From: Bacteroidales bacterium
GTDB taxonomy: Bacteria; Bacteroidota; Bacteroidia; Bacteroidales; UBA932
Length of the DNA: 32,388 bases
Assembly (NCBI GenBank): GCA_024681565.1
Contig: JAILAO010000022.1
Coordinates: forward strand, 1 to 32,388
Reading direction: 5' to 3'
The position numbers and the translations under genes are program-made. The notes below the pieces were generated by a model that saw only the letters and a program-made list of their open reading frames with translations, was not told the origin of the DNA and searched no databases. Positions 29,548-32,388 of this stretch are shown here, one piece after another. Numbering within the stretch: the first letter of the stretch is position 1; each line of letters starts with the position of its first letter.

Positions 29548-30564
29548 TTATTCTCCGTCGGTCTGTGCCGACCATCCCTGCGCGGAAACCGGATGCTCCA
29601 GGCCGTCCGGTGAGACGAGCACGGCACCGACTTCCGGACGCGCCAGATGTCCGATGATGTCAAAAGTCTGGAAATCCTTGCGGAAACGCTCGAACTGCGC
29701 CATCGGGACCACATACAGCAGATGATAATCCTCCCCGCCGTTCATCGCGGCGGAAACGGGGTCCAGGTCCAGTTCCTTGCCCAGCGTAAAACTTCCGCCC
29801 TCAAAAGGAATCTTGTCCGCATAGACCTTGACGCCGTATCCGCTGTCGCGGGACAGGCGCAAAAGCGCGTCGGCAAGCCCCCGGGTCATGAAATACCCGA
29901 ATGCCGGAGCGACACCGGACTCTTCGAGCAACGCCGGGATCTGCGGGGTCAGTTCGGGACGCAGATAAGCCCCGACCAGCATCTTGTACTGCTCCAGACC
30001 CTTCCGGTCCGTGGACCCCTGATCGAACTTGAGACGCTCCCGCTCCAGCACCTGGAGGCCGAGAAAAGCGGCACCCAGGGCCCCGGACACGCAGACCAGG
30101 TCCTTGGACTGCGCCATCGGACGGGCGGCAGAAACGGCGGCGCTGTGGCGGCCGGTCGCGGACAGGGCGATGGTCAGACCGTTCCGGGAAGGCTGGAGAT
30201 CCAGGCTGAGATGCTTATAGCCGTGCTCCCTGGCTGCGGCAGCCAAGCCGCTCCAGAGTTCCTGCACCTGCGGGAAATCCAGTTTCGCGGAAATGCCCAG
30301 CTGCACCGACAGCGTCTCGGGACGCGCCAGCACGGCATACAGTTCTCCGGTCGCACGCAGCACGGCCTTGCGGCCGAGGTGCTTCAGCGGGAAATAGACC
30401 AGGTCGAAATCAATCCCCTCCAGCAGCAGCGCAGCGGCCGTAGAGATGCATTCCTGCGGCTTCGCTTCAAACCACAACGGTTCCTCGAAGGGACGGAAAC
30501 CCGTTCCTTCGAAGAGCTGCCGGATGGCTTCGATCCGGCCCAGTCCGGAAAAGGTCTGCGCCAT
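29548..30564 (-). CDS. ThiL/AIR-synthase-fold protein (thiamine-monophosphate-kinase-like), apparently lacking catalytic aspartates
   Basis: 338 aa; EGIDFDLVYFPLKHLGRKAV, DLVCVSGALGAAFLGLQVLERE, AAMNGGEDYHLLYVVP, IIGHLARPEVGAVLV, AQGW match ThiL; the GDDAAV, STD, SD and SDG motifs are absent. Confidence 0.85.
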   Translation of the reverse strand: MAQTFSGLGRIEAIRQLFEGTGFRPFEEPLWFEAKPQECISTAAALLLEGIDFDLVYFPLKHLGRKAVLRATGELYAVLARPETLSVQLGISAKLDFPQVQELWSGLAAAAREHGYKHLSLDLQPSRNGLTIALSATGRHSAAVSAARPMAQSKDLVCVSGALGAAFLGLQVLERERLKFDQGSTDRKGLEQYKMLVGAYLRPELTPQIPALLEESGVAPAFGYFMTRGLADALLRLSRDSGYGVKVYADKIPFEGGSFTLGKELDLDPVSAAMNGGEDYHLLYVVPMAQFERFRKDFQTFDIIGHLARPEVGAVLVSPDGLEHPVSAQGWSAQTDGE

Positions 30565-32102
30565 CAGAGATTGCGCAGAAGGTTGTTGAGATTGACTTTC
30601 TTGTCGATCAGGGCGCGGAGCCCGTCGATGGGAACGCGCTGCTGCTCCATCGTGTCGCGGTCGCGTACGGTGACGCAGCGGTCATTGAGGGACTCGTGGT
30701 CCACCGTGATGCAATACGGAGTGCCGATCGCATCCTGGCGGCGATAGCGCTTGCCGATGCTGTCTTTCTCTTCGTACTGGCAGTTGAAGTCGTATTTGAG
30801 CAGGTCCATCACCTCCTGGGCGAGTTCGGGCAGACCGTCTTTCTTGACAAGCGGCAGGACCGCGGCCTTGACCGGAGCGAGCGGGGCGGGAATGCTCATC
30901 ACGACGCGGGTCTCGCCGTTCTCCAGCTGCTCTTCATGCAGCGAGTGGGACAGGACCGCGAGGACCATACGGTCCACACCGATGGATGTCTCGACGACAT
31001 ACGGCGTGTAGGCAGCGCCCTCCTCGGGATCGAAATACTCGATCTTCTTGCCGGAGAACTTCTGGTGGTTGCCCAGGTCGAAATTGGTACGGCTGTGGAT
31101 ACCTTCCAGCTCCTTGAAACCGAAGGGGAAATTGAATTCGATATCGGTAGCGGCGTTTGCGTAATGGGCCAGTTTCTCGTGATCATGGAAGCGGTAGTTC
31201 TCCGCGCCCATGCCGAGGTTGACATGCCATTTCATCCGGTTCTCCTTCCACTTGGCAAACCAGTTGAGTTCCGTGCCCGGCTTGATGAAGAACTGCATCT
31301 CCATCTGCTCGAATTCGCGCATGCGGAAGATAAACTGGCGGGCGACGATCTCGTTGCGGAACGCCTTGCCGATCTGGGCGATACCGAAAGGTATCTTCAT
31401 CCGGCCCGTCTTCTGGACATTCAGGTAGTTGACGAAAATGCCCTGGGCCGTCTCCGGACGGAGATAGATCGTGTTGGCGCCTTCGGAGGTGCTTCCCATC
31501 GAGGTGCTGAACATCAGGTTGAACTGCCGGACATCGGTCCAGTTGCAGGTGCCGCTGATCGGGCAGACGATACCGCAGTCGATGATGATCTGGCGGTATT
31601 CCGCGAAATCGGAGGCCTGTTCGGCGGCGACGTAACGGTTGTGGACCTCATCATATTTGGCCTTTTCGCGCAGCACGTTGGGGTTGGTGGCGCGGAACTG
31701 CGCCTCGTCGAAATTCTCGCCGAAACGCTTGCGGCCCTTCTGGACTTCTTTCTCGATTTTCTCTTCGATCTTGGACAGATAATCCTCGATCAGGACATCG
31801 GCGCGGTAGCGCTTCTTGGAATCCTTGTTGTCGATCAGCGGATCATTGAACGCGCTCACGTGGCCGGACGCCTCCCAGATGCGCGGATGCATGAAGATGC
31901 AGGAATCGATGCCGACGATGTTCTCGTTCAGGCGCGTCATCGCGTTCCACCAATACTGCTTGATGTTGTTCTTGAGTTCAACGCCCATCTGACCGTAGTC
32001 ATACACCGCGGCCAGGCCGTCATAGATCTCGCTGGACGGGAAAATGAAACCGTACTCCTTGCAATGTGCCACGAGTACCTTGAACAATTCTTCTTGTGTC
32101 AT
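30564..32102 (-). CDS. glyS: Glycyl-tRNA synthetase (class II, single-chain alpha2 type)
   Basis: 512 aa MTQEELFKVLVAHCKEYGFIFPSSEIYDGLAAVYDYGQMGVELKNNIKQYWW...RPETAQGIFVNY...FRNEIVARQFIFRMREFEQMEMQFF...ETSIGVDRMVLAVL; stop overlaps the ThiL-like start (TGATG). Confidence 0.98.
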   Translation of the reverse strand: MTQEELFKVLVAHCKEYGFIFPSSEIYDGLAAVYDYGQMGVELKNNIKQYWWNAMTRLNENIVGIDSCIFMHPRIWEASGHVSAFNDPLIDNKDSKKRYRADVLIEDYLSKIEEKIEKEVQKGRKRFGENFDEAQFRATNPNVLREKAKYDEVHNRYVAAEQASDFAEYRQIIIDCGIVCPISGTCNWTDVRQFNLMFSTSMGSTSEGANTIYLRPETAQGIFVNYLNVQKTGRMKIPFGIAQIGKAFRNEIVARQFIFRMREFEQMEMQFFIKPGTELNWFAKWKENRMKWHVNLGMGAENYRFHDHEKLAHYANAATDIEFNFPFGFKELEGIHSRTNFDLGNHQKFSGKKIEYFDPEEGAAYTPYVVETSIGVDRMVLAVLSHSLHEEQLENGETRVVMSIPAPLAPVKAAVLPLVKKDGLPELAQEVMDLLKYDFNCQYEEKDSIGKRYRRQDAIGTPYCITVDHESLNDRCVTVRDRDTMEQQRVPIDGLRALIDKKVNLNNLLRNL

Positions 32103-32135
32103 ATCTGTTTAACTAACTCTGTTTGTCTGAACGGA

Positions 32136-32143
32136 CAAAGGTA
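32136..32143 (-). promoter_or_regulatory. Candidate -7 element TACCTTTG upstream of glyS
   Basis: Matches TAnnTTTG on the minus strand about 34 nt upstream of the glyS ATG (32102), overlapping an imperfect palindrome TTTGTC-N6-GACAAA (32122-32139). Confidence 0.45.
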
Positions 32144-32144
32144 A

Positions 32145-32388
32145 TCATTTCTGCTCAAATATCTCACGCAATGGACGCATAACGAACTCCCGCTGCTGCA
32201 TGAGCGGATGCGGGATCTGCAGGTCGGGGGTATCCACGCGTTCGTCCCCGTAGAGCAGGATGTCGATGTCGATGGGACGGTCGTGATAGATCCTGCGGCC
32301 TTCCGCGTCATATTCCGGCGCATCCCGCCGTCCCATCTCCCGTTCGATCCGTTTGCAGATACGCAGGAGCGTCTGCGGGCGGCGTGCC
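32145..32388 (-). CDS. folK: 2-amino-4-hydroxy-6-hydroxymethyldihydropteridine pyrophosphokinase, N-terminus outside the window
   Basis: Open frame to the window edge: ARRPQTLLRICKRIEREMGRRDAPEYDAEGRRIYHDRPIDIDILLYGDERVDTPDLQIPHPLMQQREFVMRPLREI, the FolK C-terminal signature. Confidence 0.95.
   Translation of the reverse strand, partial: ARRPQTLLRICKRIEREMGRRDAPEYDAEGRRIYHDRPIDIDILLYGDERVDTPDLQIPHPLMQQREFVMRPLREIFEQK

Noticed and set aside
30696-32144. 482-aa plus-strand ORF antisense to glyS
   Set aside because: Shadow ORF rich in Leu/Val/Asp; glyS is unambiguous on the minus strand.

Overview
This is a high-GC, gene-dense chromosomal window that looks like a Bacteroidota (Bacteroidales-type) genome. 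That inference rests on a SusC/SusD pair, a hybrid two-component regulator, and several TAnnTTTG-type promoter elements. Layout: (i) the 3' part of mutS (+). (ii) A tightly packed minus-strand block read 8611->2532: DUF5106/thioredoxin-like lipoprotein, galM-like epimerase, thyA, folA, and two tandem NSS-family transporters. (iii) A divergent 977-aa exported protein with an HExxH motif, beta-propeller-like middle and beta-rich C-terminus. (iv) A glucuronoxylan-type polysaccharide utilization locus at about 11.6-29.5 kb. Its minus arm is SusC, SusD, GH67 alpha-glucuronidase and an SGNH hydrolase; its plus arm is the hybrid regulator, GH115, a GPH/MFS sugar symporter and a GH43 lacking a signal peptide, closed by a clear intrinsic terminator. 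(v) A minus-strand block: folK (partial), glyS, and a ThiL-like protein that has lost most of the family's catalytic aspartates. I found no mobile elements, CRISPR arrays, rRNA or tRNA by eye. The points most worth follow-up are the apparent ThiL pseudoenzyme coupled to glyS, the endoxylanase-free two-family alpha-glucuronidase PUL, a perfect 10-bp inverted repeat on the GH115 promoter, and a probable leaderless promoter for the HExxH outer-membrane protein. No claim of a wholly new system is made. All family calls come from reading motifs, not database searches.
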